The position numbers were made by a program, and so were the translations under genes. Below, piece after piece: positions 22,252 to 29,666 of a DNA stretch of 38,913 nucleotides; the stretch's first letter is position 1; every line of letters begins with the position of its first letter. This DNA comes from Candidatus Doudnabacteria bacterium (GTDB lineage: Bacteria > Patescibacteriota > Doudnabacteria > UBA920): assembly GCA_020850635.1 (NCBI GenBank), contig JADZEH010000009.1, positions 1-38,913 on the forward strand. Direction: 5' to 3'. The notes beneath the pieces were generated by a model. That model made no database searches. It was not told the origin of the DNA and saw only the letters and a program-made list of their open reading frames with translations.

Positions 22252-22878
22252 CTAGCAATAGGGGCAAAGTCCTTTTCGGATAGGCTTCGCTAATCCTTCC
22301 GCGTCAACTGTATTCAGGTGAGGAGCCCATCTATTCTTGCAAAAGAGGCAGATCGTGATCTCCCCACGGTCATTGTGACCATAACCGAACAAGAAGATAT
22401 CCTTTCGATCTGGTGACCAATAGTAATACACGACGTATTGATCACCGCGTACGAAGTCCTTAACCCACTGAGGTAGATCTTCTTCTTGTGGGTAGGTCGC
22501 CGTGGTGTATGCGAATTGCTGATTGCCGCCTTCGTCGAGGATAGGTTTTCCCGTTCGCTGACGAAGGGCGTATCGAAGTGGGAAGAATAGTCCATCCTCA
22601 GATGGTCCGCCATTAACAGGTTGTCGGTTGTAGTAAAAACCTTCGACGCCGTTTCGGTACGCACGGCGGATAATGTAACGTTGACCGTCTGGTATTCTAA
22701 CGCCGTGTTTGTCGGCGGGATTGAGGTTGACCTCAATAGCTAGATAGTTAGCGATTTCTGGTGCTGTCGCGAGCACCATATCAGTAACTAAAGGTTTCTT
22801 CGGAGATGATGTTGGTTGGGCGACCGACAAAGGTGTGAATACAACACTAAACAGTATTGTAAAAAGCAAGATCTTCAT
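22252..22878 (-). CDS. Exported protein with C-terminal double CxxC, unknown function
   Basis: 208 residues with a signal peptide (1-20, ending SVAQP). The body is rich in Tyr and Gly (GQRYIIRRAYRNGVEGFYYNRQ, read in parts) with no family that I recognise. The C-terminus ends with two Cys pairs, CLFC near residue 177 and CPYC as the last residues, which could bind a metal or form disulfides outside the membrane. A GGGGG-type ribosome site lies 6 nt before the ATG. It is GC-richer than its neighbours and stands alone between tRNA-Gln(CTG) and the HD gene. Confidence 0.7.
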   Translation of the reverse strand: MKILLFTILFSVVFTPLSVAQPTSSPKKPLVTDMVLATAPEIANYLAIEVNLNPADKHGVRIPDGQRYIIRRAYRNGVEGFYYNRQPVNGGPSEDGLFFPLRYALRQRTGKPILDEGGNQQFAYTTATYPQEEDLPQWVKDFVRGDQYVVYYYWSPDRKDIFLFGYGHNDRGEITICLFCKNRWAPHLNTVDAEGLAKPIRKGLCPYC

Positions 22879-22991
22879 GGTTCCCCCTTGGAGTCATGTG
22901 GGTTTGTGTGTACAAAAAGAAAAACGTTATTTCCCTTTTTCTACATACAATTTTTTGTGATGTGCAAGTAAAAGTGTTGGCACTAATCTTT

Positions 22992-23065
22992 TGGCTGGGG
23001 TACCAGGATTCGAACCTGGGATGAGCGGACCAGAACCGCTTGCCTTACCGCTTGGCTATACCCCA
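22992..23065 (-). tRNA. tRNA-Gln (anticodon CTG)
   Basis: Minus-strand cloverleaf: acceptor TGGGGTA with TACCCCA, D-arm GCCAAGCGGTAAGGC, anticodon arm AGCGG-TTCTGGT-CCGCT with anticodon CTG, T-arm CCAGG-TTCGAAT-CCTGG, discriminator G and encoded CCA. Reads CAG. I see no clear terminator downstream. Confidence 0.96.
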
Positions 23066-23086
23066 TCTTTTATGCGTAACTGTGGC

Positions 23087-23115
23087 AGTATAGCAATTTC
23101 AGGGATATTTTTCAA
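23087..23115 (-). promoter_or_regulatory. Promoter of tRNA-Gln(CTG)
   Basis: Minus-strand TTGAAA (23115-23110), 17-nt spacer, TGC-TATACT extended -10 (23092-23087), about 21 nt before the mature 5' end. Confidence 0.82.
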
Positions 23116-23134
23116 TCAAGTATATCTGCCACCA

Positions 23135-23160
23135 AACAAAAACCCCCGCAAAAGCGGGGG
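23135..23160 (-). terminator. Terminator of the cupredoxin gene
   Basis: CCCCCGC-TTTT-GCGGGGG stem (23160-23154 with 23149-23143) followed by TTTTTG on the minus strand, 16 nt after the stop. Confidence 0.92.
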
Positions 23161-23176
23161 CCAAGTCCTGTAAAAT

Positions 23177-23695
23177 TTATTCTGTAACCATAAGCTGACC
23201 AACCATACCCTTGGCACGATGTTCGCCAACTGAACAGTAGAAGGTGAATGTTCCGGCTTTGTCAGCAGTAAACATCACGAAATCGGTGTTACCTGGTTGG
23301 ATGACTTTAGTTTTGACACCAGTATAGCCTTCCAAGACGAAATCATGGGGCATATCTTGAGCGAGCAACATGACTTTAACTTTGTCACCCTTTTTAACTT
23401 TGATTTGGTTTGGAGCGAAGGAGAAATCACTTCCAACTAAGCTGAAAACTTTGGTACCATCGTCCATAACTGAGCCATTGGCCCATTCTTCTGGAGAGTG
23501 AACAACTTCTTCGCCACCAGGGGTGGTTGCGGTATCAGTTGTTGTGGTCTGAGTGGTTTCGCTTGCAGTTTTTTTATCATCACCATTTTGGGTGTAATAA
23601 TAGGCGCCGGCGATAACAACAATGATCGCGATGATGATAGTCGTGATCATCGTGGTGTTTTTTGACCCTGGGGTCTGTGGGGCTTGAGAATCCAT
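23177..23695 (-). CDS. Membrane-anchored cupredoxin (type 1 copper protein)
   Basis: 172 residues: membrane helix at about 17-34, a Thr/Asp/Lys-rich linker (35-65), and a cupredoxin domain (about 75-172). Type 1 copper ligands are visible as His in MPHDF near 116, then Cys, His and Met in FYCSVGEHRAKGM near 152-162. It should be an electron carrier or copper binder outside the membrane. No partner oxidase is in the window, and in a presumably fermentative cell its role is open. TTGACA-17-TAAGGT promoter at 23767-23739. Confidence 0.88.
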   Translation of the reverse strand: MDSQAPQTPGSKNTTMITTIIIAIIVVIAGAYYYTQNGDDKKTASETTQTTTTDTATTPGGEEVVHSPEEWANGSVMDDGTKVFSLVGSDFSFAPNQIKVKKGDKVKVMLLAQDMPHDFVLEGYTGVKTKVIQPGNTDFVMFTADKAGTFTFYCSVGEHRAKGMVGQLMVTE

Positions 23696-23738
23696 AATGC
23701 TTTGTTTCTTAATGATTTTTACTTAAGTTAGTACTTTA

Positions 23739-23767
23739 ACCTTAGCGAGGATAGGTGGAGATGTCAA
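23739..23767 (-). promoter_or_regulatory. Cupredoxin promoter
   Basis: Minus-strand TTGACA (23767-23762), 17-nt spacer, TAAGGT (23744-23739). Confidence 0.7.
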
Positions 23768-23791
23768 AGTCTTTCTCCCTGAGCTGTGTAT

Positions 23792-23827
23792 AAAAAGAGC
23801 GCACACAATTAGGGGTCTTGTGTGCGC
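23792..23827 (-). terminator. Terminator of the 68-aa gene
   Basis: Minus-strand GCGCACACAA / TTGTGTGCGC stem (23827-23818 with 23808-23799) followed by TCTTTTTAT. Confidence 0.9.
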
Positions 23828-23860
23828 GAACGCGGGGGTCGGCTGGGCGGTGTTGTGCCG

Positions 23861-24067
23861 CTAGCCGGGGGTGTGGATCTTGTTCATGTCGCTCCGAGGA
23901 GTTGAGCTCCTCGTGGAGATCGAGGAGATCTTCTTGCCTTCGTTCTTCATGAACGTCCGCATCTTCTCCACGGTTTCTTCCAGCAAGGCAGACCTTTCAC
24001 GGAATTCGGTTTGAAGTCCCGCCCAGGTCTGACCCACATCTCGTAGGTAATCCTTGTCGTTGGCCAT
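23861..24067 (-). CDS. Small helical protein of unknown function (68 aa)
   Basis: 68 residues, with a helical, charged middle (ERSALLEETVEKMRTFMKN) that may form a coiled coil, and a Ser/Thr/Arg-rich end. No family that I recognise and no signal or membrane segment. It has a complete unit of its own: TTGATT-17-TATAAT promoter, GGACGG ribosome site 9 nt before the ATG, and a strong terminator. Codon use is GC-richer than PBP1A or the cupredoxin on either side, like the other single inserts. Confidence 0.65.
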   Translation of the reverse strand: MANDKDYLRDVGQTWAGLQTEFRERSALLEETVEKMRTFMKNEGKKISSISTRSSTPRSDMNKIHTPG

Positions 24068-24118
24068 CTAGATACCGTCCTTTGATTGTAATGTCGCTGG
24101 CGATGTCAGCGATCGCTC

Positions 24119-24147
24119 ATTATACGTAACTTCAGTAAATTAATCAA
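24119..24147 (-). promoter_or_regulatory. Promoter of the 68-aa gene, -35 inside the PBP1A terminator
   Basis: Minus-strand TTGATT (24147-24142), 17-nt spacer, TATAAT (24124-24119). The -35 lies in the 3' arm of the hairpin that ends the PBP1A gene. The leader contains the palindrome AGCGATCGCT. Confidence 0.78.
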
Positions 24148-24168
24148 GCCCTTGGGCAAGGGCTTGAT
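24143..24168 (-). terminator. Terminator of PBP1A
   Basis: ATCAAGCCCTT-GCCC-AAGGGCTTGAT, an 11-bp stem 16 nt after the stop codon, followed by TAATTTAC; the T-tract is short. Confidence 0.7.
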
Positions 24169-24183
24169 GCGTTATCTTAAGTT

Positions 24184-26379
24184 TTAATTAATCGGCTGGA
24201 GTTGTGATGGCGTGAAGATCCGTCTCGGCTTTGGCGTTAAATCTGTTTCTTGCCCTCTTAATGGGTTTTCATCATCGGAGATACCACCAACACCATCAAT
24301 TTCAGTTGGTGGGGTAGTTATGACTTCAGGTGTAATAATTTGCTGAACTTGGGTTGTTGTAGCTGCAAGCTTGGTTGGGAGGGGGATATTGTTGTTGCGT
24401 CGGTTAGGTAAGTTGTAATCAGCGAAGATTTCGGTTTTGCCTCCAGCGAAAGCCAGTTGTCCGTTTGCGGCGACTTTAGCTTCAAGAATACCTTCGGGAC
24501 GGCCAAAGGTTTCCACAGGTAGGTTTTGATGAACCTTTTTCATAAAGGCGTTCCAGATTGGAGCGGCAACGAAGACGCCGTCAGCACCAGCACGCAGTAG
24601 TGTGCCATCGTTGTTACCAGCCCACACTCCAGCCGTTATTTGTGGAGTGAAGCCAAGAGTCCAACCATCGTGAAATTTTTGAGTAGTGCCGGTTTTAGCA
24701 GCGATAGGGCGGTCTTCAAGAATGAGCGGGGAGCGTTTGCCAAAGACGAAACTACGTGCGTCGTTGTCGGTCATAACGTTGATGACTTGATAGGCTGCGC
24801 GGGCATCAACCGCTTGCACGTTTTGGGCTTGGTATTCTTCAAGGATTTTCCCATTTCGGTCTTCAATGCGGAGGATAGAATGAGTCCCGTTGTTTAATCC
24901 CCCATTGCCGATTACTGAATAGGCGGCAGTGTGTTCGAGGAGTTTAACTTCACAGCCACCGAGAGTTAGTGAGAGTCCGCAGTTATCAAACGAAGAGGTA
25001 ATGCCAAGTTTGCGCATTGTGTTAACCATGCTTGGAATCCCTACAGCTTCTAAAGTTCGTACAGCCGAGATGTTTAAGCTACCAGCGAAAGCTTTACGCA
25101 TGGAGATAGCGCCGTATTGCTTACCATTGTAGTTTTTTGGAACATATGGTTTAGCTTTGCCCTTTGCAAAGTTTTTAGACACATCCATAACTATAGATGA
25201 TGGGGCGTATTTAAACTCTGGGCCAAATGCGGTGAGGTAGGTGTAAGGCTTCATACTACTACCAGCTTGAAGATCGGAGATAGCGGCGTTAACGTTGGGA
25301 TCGAACAAACAGTTCAGACCAGAGACGCATCCAGCAGGTTCAGCTTGGCCAAAGTAGTTTTTGCCGCCTACCATGGCTAGAATTTGGCCAGTTTTGGTAT
25401 CCATAGCGACTAAGCTTGCATTGTGAGCGTTGTACTTCGTTGAATTCTTTTCCACCCCTTCCGCTATGACGTCTTCAGCGATGCGTTGAACGTTCATATC
25501 AAGTGTGGTGTAGACTTTGAAACCACCCTCTTCTAAATGTTTTTTGTCGTAAGTTTCGTTAAGGTATTTTTCTACCCACATCACAAAGTGAGGCGCTTGA
25601 AGTTCGGTTTTGGTTTTACGAAACACAACTTTTTCATCTTTGGCGGTATTGTACTCACCTTCGCTGATATATTTTTGCTCATACATCAGCCGTAAGATGT
25701 CGTTTTTGCGTGCAGTGAGCGCATCCCGGTTGTCGGTACGCATGTAATATGATGGCGCTTGAGGAAGGGCAGCGATGTAAGCGCTTTCAGCTAAAGTTAA
25801 ATCCTTTGCCGCTTTACCAAAATAGGTTTCGCTTGCCGCTTCTACACCGTAAGCGTTACGTCCATATGGAATTTGATTCAAGTACATTCCCAGAATTTGT
25901 TTTTTGGAAAACTCTTGTTCAAGTTTAATTGCGAGTAACGCTTCTTTAATTTTGCGTTCCCAAGAACGTTCACGTGTAAGTAACGCGTTTTTGGCAAGCT
26001 GTTGAGTAATGGTACTACCACCTTGGCTTATTGAACGGGCTTTGTAGTTAACCCAAGCCGCACGACCAATAGCTTCTATAGATAATCCGTGATGGTTATA
26101 GAAGCTTTTGTCTTCGATGGCGATGGTCGCATCGATTAAATTTTGGTTAATTTCCTCTAATTCTACAGGAGAACGCTTGTATTCCCCGTGAATTTCGTAA
26201 AGAAGTTCGCCGTTGCGATCAAAAATTTTACTGGAAGCGGGGATAGTCCCATGAACTAAAATTGAGGTGTCGGGAAGTGAGCGGACGTAGTCGCGCACCT
26301 GCACAAACGCCACGATAGAAAAACCTGCGAGTACAGCTGAGCTGTAGTAGAAGATTTTTTTGAGCGTTTGTGTTTGCAT
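24184..26379 (-). CDS. Class A penicillin-binding protein (PBP1A type)
   Basis: 731 residues from the ATG at 26377-26379, preferred because AGAGGGAG lies 6 nt upstream; another ATG seven codons earlier is possible. Membrane anchor about 9-28; glycosyltransferase (GT51) domain about 50-220 with catalytic Glu89 in EDKSFYNHHG, GGSTITQQLAKN and KKQILGMYLNQ; transpeptidase domain about 310-600 with Ser374 in SSMK, SLN at 434-436 and KTG at 562-564. It polymerises and cross-links peptidoglycan, complementing FtsI. The C-terminal 100 residues are a Pro/Thr-rich tail. Confidence 0.95.
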   Translation of the reverse strand: MQTQTLKKIFYYSSAVLAGFSIVAFVQVRDYVRSLPDTSILVHGTIPASSKIFDRNGELLYEIHGEYKRSPVELEEINQNLIDATIAIEDKSFYNHHGLSIEAIGRAAWVNYKARSISQGGSTITQQLAKNALLTRERSWERKIKEALLAIKLEQEFSKKQILGMYLNQIPYGRNAYGVEAASETYFGKAAKDLTLAESAYIAALPQAPSYYMRTDNRDALTARKNDILRLMYEQKYISEGEYNTAKDEKVVFRKTKTELQAPHFVMWVEKYLNETYDKKHLEEGGFKVYTTLDMNVQRIAEDVIAEGVEKNSTKYNAHNASLVAMDTKTGQILAMVGGKNYFGQAEPAGCVSGLNCLFDPNVNAAISDLQAGSSMKPYTYLTAFGPEFKYAPSSIVMDVSKNFAKGKAKPYVPKNYNGKQYGAISMRKAFAGSLNISAVRTLEAVGIPSMVNTMRKLGITSSFDNCGLSLTLGGCEVKLLEHTAAYSVIGNGGLNNGTHSILRIEDRNGKILEEYQAQNVQAVDARAAYQVINVMTDNDARSFVFGKRSPLILEDRPIAAKTGTTQKFHDGWTLGFTPQITAGVWAGNNDGTLLRAGADGVFVAAPIWNAFMKKVHQNLPVETFGRPEGILEAKVAANGQLAFAGGKTEIFADYNLPNRRNNNIPLPTKLAATTTQVQQIITPEVITTPPTEIDGVGGISDDENPLRGQETDLTPKPRRIFTPSQLQPIN

Positions 26380-26526
26380 GGGTGCTCCCTCTATTGTCAT
26401 GACTCTGTGTTAGCGCTACTTTCGATGTCAAAGCGTGCGCGCAACTCTCATGTCAATTTTATTTTTAGTTTTTTTATTGCATAGCTTATTAGTGTAACAA
26501 ATGAGACGAACTGCAGCAACGTTTGC

Positions 26527-26532
26527 TATACT
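26527..26532 (+). promoter_or_regulatory. Extended -10 of the YdcF-like gene
   Basis: TGC-TATACT at 26524-26532; the ATG follows after 8 nt, so the message has little or no leader. The gap 26401-26540 holds this and the PBP1A promoter region, with nothing else seen. Confidence 0.65.
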
Positions 26533-26540
26533 ATGTCTAG

Positions 26541-27116
26541 ATGATTAGAATTATAAAAATAATTTTTAGTACAATAGTTGTCGTCACGCTCTCTGTAGTC
26601 GTGCTTGATGCCGGATTAGTTTTCTTTTTTGCGCATTACCGACCAGAAATAAAAGAGGCAGATGCAATAATTGTGCTTGGTGCTGCGATAAATAGTGATG
26701 CAGCGCGTAACCGTGCACTCGAAGGCTTAAGGTTGTACGAAGATGGTAAAGCACCGGTCATTGTTGCTACTGGTGGGAAGATTGCAGACCCAGATATTTC
26801 CGAAGCTCAGTTTATTCAAAAAGTTATCAACAAGAATTCGCAAAAAAAACCAGAAATAATTTTGGAAGACCAATCCGGTAACACTTACGAGAACATAAAA
26901 AATTCTCGAGAGAAGTTAGGTGATGCTGACAGCGTGATTATTGTCAGTGACGATTATCACTTGGCTAGAGGAGTGTTGCTTGCAAAAAAGTTTGGGTTCA
27001 AGGATATCTCATGGAGTTCACCTGCGCAAGAGTACTACAAAGACCCAGAACACCGCTTTTATTACTTCCGTGAGTTTGTAGCGATGCTGAACTACATTCC
27101 CCGGTTTTTGGAATAA
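26541..27116 (+). CDS. YdcF/ElyC-like DUF218 membrane protein
   Basis: 191 residues: one membrane helix (about 5-30), then the DUF218 domain with ADAIIVLGAAI, RALEGLRLYEDGKAP, VIVATGG, GNTYENIKNSREKL and VIIVSDDYHLARGVLLAKKFG. ElyC and SanA in this family influence envelope and peptidoglycan integrity; the biochemical activity is not settled. It is divergent from PBP1A, which fits an envelope role. No ribosome site. Confidence 0.88.
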   Translation: MIRIIKIIFSTIVVVTLSVVVLDAGLVFFFAHYRPEIKEADAIIVLGAAINSDAARNRALEGLRLYEDGKAPVIVATGGKIADPDISEAQFIQKVINKNSQKKPEIILEDQSGNTYENIKNSREKLGDADSVIIVSDDYHLARGVLLAKKFGFKDISWSSPAQEYYKDPEHRFYYFREFVAMLNYIPRFLE

Positions 27117-27142
27117 ATACCGATAAATATCGGCTTCTTTTC
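27117..27142 (+). terminator. Weak terminator of the YdcF-like gene
   Basis: CCGAT / ATCGG short stem (27120-27133) followed by CTTCTTTT. Confidence 0.5.
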
Positions 27143-27156
27143 CCTCTCCTTAATTT

Positions 27157-27186
27157 TTGACAGTTTTCACTGCATTATGCTATAAT
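27157..27186 (+). promoter_or_regulatory. rplJ operon promoter (TTGACA-18-TATAAT)
   Basis: Consensus -35 TTGACA at 27157-27162, 18-nt spacer, TGC-TATAAT extended -10 at 27181-27186. One of the two best promoters in the window, as expected for ribosomal protein genes. Confidence 0.9.
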
Positions 27187-27192
27187 CTCAGT

Positions 27193-27330
27193 AATTGAAT
27201 ATCCATAGACAGTTGGCAGCTCTTAGAGCTTCAAACCCGCAAGGGACCGCCCACCGAGGAATATTATTACGCAACTATCTAGTAGTTCGTACTTTTGTAC
27301 TCGGGTTAGCCCGAGTTTTGTGTTTTATAG
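27193..27330 (+). promoter_or_regulatory. Ribosomal protein L10 leader with attenuator-like hairpin
   Basis: The roughly 190-nt leader before rplJ contains the GC-rich segment CAAACCCGCAAGGGACCGCC and the GGAATATTATTACG stretch typical of bacterial L10 leaders, which bind the L10-L7/L12 complex. Downstream, ACTCGGG-TTAG-CCCGAGT (27299-27316) followed by TTTGTGTTTT forms a terminator-like hairpin, so control may be by premature termination in addition to translation. The L10-leader assignment rests on position and these motifs. Confidence 0.7.
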
Positions 27331-27385
27331 CACATTTTCCGGATCATTCAAGATATTAAAGGTCGAAGTAATATAGGAAAACTAT

Positions 27386-27907
27386 ATGGCAAAAAGTAAA
27401 TCACAAAAAGAACAGGATTTAGCTGAATTAACTGAAAAGTTAAAAGAAGCTAAATCTGTAGTGCTTTCCGAATACCGTGGGACAACTGTGAAAGATATTG
27501 AATCTTTCCGTAAACAGATGCGTGGAGAACAAGTTTTCACTAAAGTTTACAAAGTCTCATTACTTCGCAAAGCTCTCGAAGCCAATGGTATTGATGCTTC
27601 CAGCATCGATTACAAGCAACCAGTTATTTTGTCTATCTCTCAAGATGACGAAACAACTCCAGCTCGCTTAGTTAAAAACATCTCTAAAGATGTTAAGACT
27701 ATCGGTGTGCTCGCAGGTGTGCTTGATAACCATTTGGTAGATAAAGTCCAAGTCTTGGCGCTCGCTGATCTTCCTAGTAAGGATCAGTTACGTGCTCAAG
27801 TCGTGGGTACAATTAACGCTCCAATTTCTGGATTCGTTAACGTCTTGGCTGGCAACGTTCGTTCGATTCTCAACGTTTTGAACGCGATCGCCGCAAAGCA
27901 AGCTTAA
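27386..27907 (+). CDS. rplJ: Ribosomal protein L10 (uL10)
   Basis: 173 residues, family-typical. Clear L10 features: AKSKSQKEQDLAELTEKLKE (start), SVVLSEYRGTTVKDIESFRK, FTKVYKVSLLRKALE and the C-terminal helix INAPISGFVNVLAGNVRSIL that binds L7/L12. It anchors the stalk on the 50S subunit and, with L7/L12, represses its own mRNA through the leader. AGGA lies 8 nt before the ATG. Confidence 0.96.
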   Translation: MAKSKSQKEQDLAELTEKLKEAKSVVLSEYRGTTVKDIESFRKQMRGEQVFTKVYKVSLLRKALEANGIDASSIDYKQPVILSISQDDETTPARLVKNISKDVKTIGVLAGVLDNHLVDKVQVLALADLPSKDQLRAQVVGTINAPISGFVNVLAGNVRSILNVLNAIAAKQA

Positions 27908-27930
27908 TCAGTATTAATTAATCAAACGAT

Positions 27931-28305
27931 ATGGCAGATTTTACATCTATTGTTGAACAAATCGAAAAGCTTTCCGTTTTGGAACTTTCCGAATTAGTTA
28001 AAGTGTTAGAAGAAAAGTTTGGTGTTAGCGCAGCCGCTCCTATGATGATGGGTGCAGCTCCAGCAGCCGCTGGTGCCGCCGCCGCCGAAGAACAGACCGA
28101 ATTTACAGTTGAACTTACCGAAGCCGGTGCAAACAAGATCAACGTTATCAAAGCTGTTCGTGAAGCAACTGGTCTTGGTTTGAAAGAAGCTAAGGACTTG
28201 GTAGACGGTGCACCTCTAGCAGTTAAAGAAAACATTGCTAAAGCAGACGCTGAAGAATTGAAGAAAAAGCTTGAAGAAGCTGGTGCCAAAGTTACTTTAA
28301 AGTAA
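27931..28305 (+). CDS. rplL: Ribosomal protein L7/L12 (bL12)
   Basis: 124 residues. N-terminal dimerisation helix pair ([20 protein letters not shown]), an Ala/Pro/Met-rich hinge (about 36-52) and the C-terminal domain [21 protein letters not shown]...[13 protein letters not shown]. It recruits elongation and release factor GTPases to the ribosome. It lies 23 nt after rplJ with no visible ribosome site, and is followed by a strong terminator. Confidence 0.97.
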   Translation: MADFTSIVEQIEKLSVLELSELVKVLEEKFGVSAAAPMMMGAAPAAAGAAAAEEQTEFTVELTEAGANKINVIKAVREATGLGLKEAKDLVDGAPLAVKENIAKADAEELKKKLEEAGAKVTLK

Positions 28306-28319
28306 TTAGGTCACTGTTT

Positions 28320-28349
28320 AAAAAAGACCCTCGTTTGAGGGTCTTTTTT
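28320..28349 (+). terminator. Terminator of rplJ-rplL
   Basis: 13-bp stem AAAAAAGACCCTC / GAGGGTCTTTTTT with GTTT loop (28320-28349). The core AAGACCCTC matches one arm of the hppA terminator. Confidence 0.93.
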
Positions 28350-28355
28350 GATGCC

Positions 28356-28384
28356 TTGTTTATTTATGAAAAATATTGTATAGT
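28356..28384 (+). promoter_or_regulatory. Promoter of the 28429 orphan gene
   Basis: TTGTTT (28356-28361), 17-nt spacer, TATAGT (28379-28384), starting 7 nt after the rplL terminator. Confidence 0.68.
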
Positions 28385-28428
28385 GATCAGTCGCCTAGTG
28401 CGATGAATCTGGTTTGGAGGAAAAGTTC

Positions 28429-29640
28429 ATGTCCGCACTGTGTTTTGTGTTTTCAGTGAACCTTATGCATGCGGACTTGTCAGATTCCGCTGCAGATGCG
28501 ACTTCGTATTCCCCGATGGTCCGTTGGTTGTCGGGTGACTTGGAGGACGTTCTCTCTGGCGCTAAGGGAATTAAGTGTTCAGTGTCGATTGAGGAACTGG
28601 ATTGCCAGTTTGTCCTTCCACTTCAAGAGTTCTGCTTGGATTCCGGCGACGCTGAAGTGATTGGGCGAGAGTGGGCCCATGTCATTCCTGCCGACTGGAT
28701 CCCTAGTGATCTTGTGTTGAAGAACTTCGCATTGGGAGGGGAGAATTCTCACCCCGTGCAGTTTGTCTCTGAGTATAGCATCCCGTCACCGACAGTGATC
28801 CAAGAGCTGGTGAAGATGCGCGGAGAGACTGCTTTCTATCTTCTCGACACTTGGACTCGGCTTTACTCGATGGACTACGCGTCTCTGGAGATGCCGACCA
28901 GTGAAGCCCTGTCTGATGAAGTGAATGCGCTTGAGTATGAGGGCGCGGTGCTTCTCCGGATGCGCAGTGAGCTCTTTGATCCGATCTTGCGGGCGTGGTA
29001 TGCATATCAGGCTCAGCCAAGCGACAGATTACTTGGCCAGCTTGAGAAGGCAATCGCTGCTGCGCTTCGCTTTGCGGATCGGAGTGGAGTCCCATTCATT
29101 TTCGTTCCAATCGATCTCGAGGCCTGTGTGGTCGGATCACATTATGGAAGCCAGGTCTTTCATGATGTGATCAATATGTGTGTCAATGCAGGTTTTCCTA
29201 TGGTCACACCGAGTGAAGCCTATCGAGAACTTCGCATTCAGGCTCGGCATACAGACTTGCGCCCAGCTAGGTCCACACCGAAGTGGGAAGGCTATTTCCT
29301 GCAAGACGTGCTGAAACAGCGCTGGCTTTATGCGTCTTTGGATCTAGACTTCAAAGATCCCTTGGTAGTGAAGAATTGTCTCATGGCCGGGGGCAGTGAC
29401 GGGTTGGTTGTTATGGGGTATCAGAGCGGAAAAGGTAAGGCGTCTGCAAAGACGGATACCACTCCAATCTCCATTGGCGGTGATAACACGGCCGCGTACT
29501 TGCTTCAGCAGTACGCCATCGCTTGTGGGTTCAAGGCTGAAGAACTCCTCGAAAAAATCCAGTCAAATCGCCAAAGCTTGGCGTTGCTGGATTTAGTCGG
29601 AGTTTGGTTGTCGGATGAGATCCGACTTCGTAGTGGGTGA
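28429..29640 (+). CDS. Uncharacterised 403-aa protein, possibly GH57/deacetylase-like fold
   Basis: 403 residues from ATG 28429, chosen because GGAGG lies 8 nt upstream; an in-frame TTG five codons earlier overlaps that site. No signal peptide. The stretch VPFIFVPIDLEACVVGSHYG near residue 220 followed by VINMCVNAGFPMVTPSEAYREL resembles the C-terminal catalytic part of GH57-type or related beta/alpha-barrel glycosidases (Asp-x-Glu, then a TPSE motif), but the N-terminal HxHQP of GH57 is not evident. Function is therefore open. Codons are clearly GC-richer than rplL or the PPM-like gene. Own promoter and terminator. Confidence 0.65.
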   Translation: MSALCFVFSVNLMHADLSDSAADATSYSPMVRWLSGDLEDVLSGAKGIKCSVSIEELDCQFVLPLQEFCLDSGDAEVIGREWAHVIPADWIPSDLVLKNFALGGENSHPVQFVSEYSIPSPTVIQELVKMRGETAFYLLDTWTRLYSMDYASLEMPTSEALSDEVNALEYEGAVLLRMRSELFDPILRAWYAYQAQPSDRLLGQLEKAIAAALRFADRSGVPFIFVPIDLEACVVGSHYGSQVFHDVINMCVNAGFPMVTPSEAYRELRIQARHTDLRPARSTPKWEGYFLQDVLKQRWLYASLDLDFKDPLVVKNCLMAGGSDGLVVMGYQSGKGKASAKTDTTPISIGGDNTAAYLLQQYAIACGFKAEELLEKIQSNRQSLALLDLVGVWLSDEIRLRSG

Positions 29641-29662
29641 CGGTCAAACGTCACCCCTTTTT
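29635..29662 (+). terminator. Terminator of the 28429 gene, containing its stop
   Basis: GGGTGACG / CGTCACCC stem (29635-29642 with 29649-29656) followed by CTTTTTT. The TGA stop (29638-29640) lies in the 5' arm. Confidence 0.9.
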
Positions 29663-29666
29663 TATT

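Noticed and set aside
22991-23173. 60-codon plus-strand frame
   Set aside because: It is antisense to tRNA-Gln(CTG).
28414-28428. TTG start for the 403-aa gene
   Set aside because: The TTG overlaps the GGAGG ribosome site that serves the ATG at 28429.
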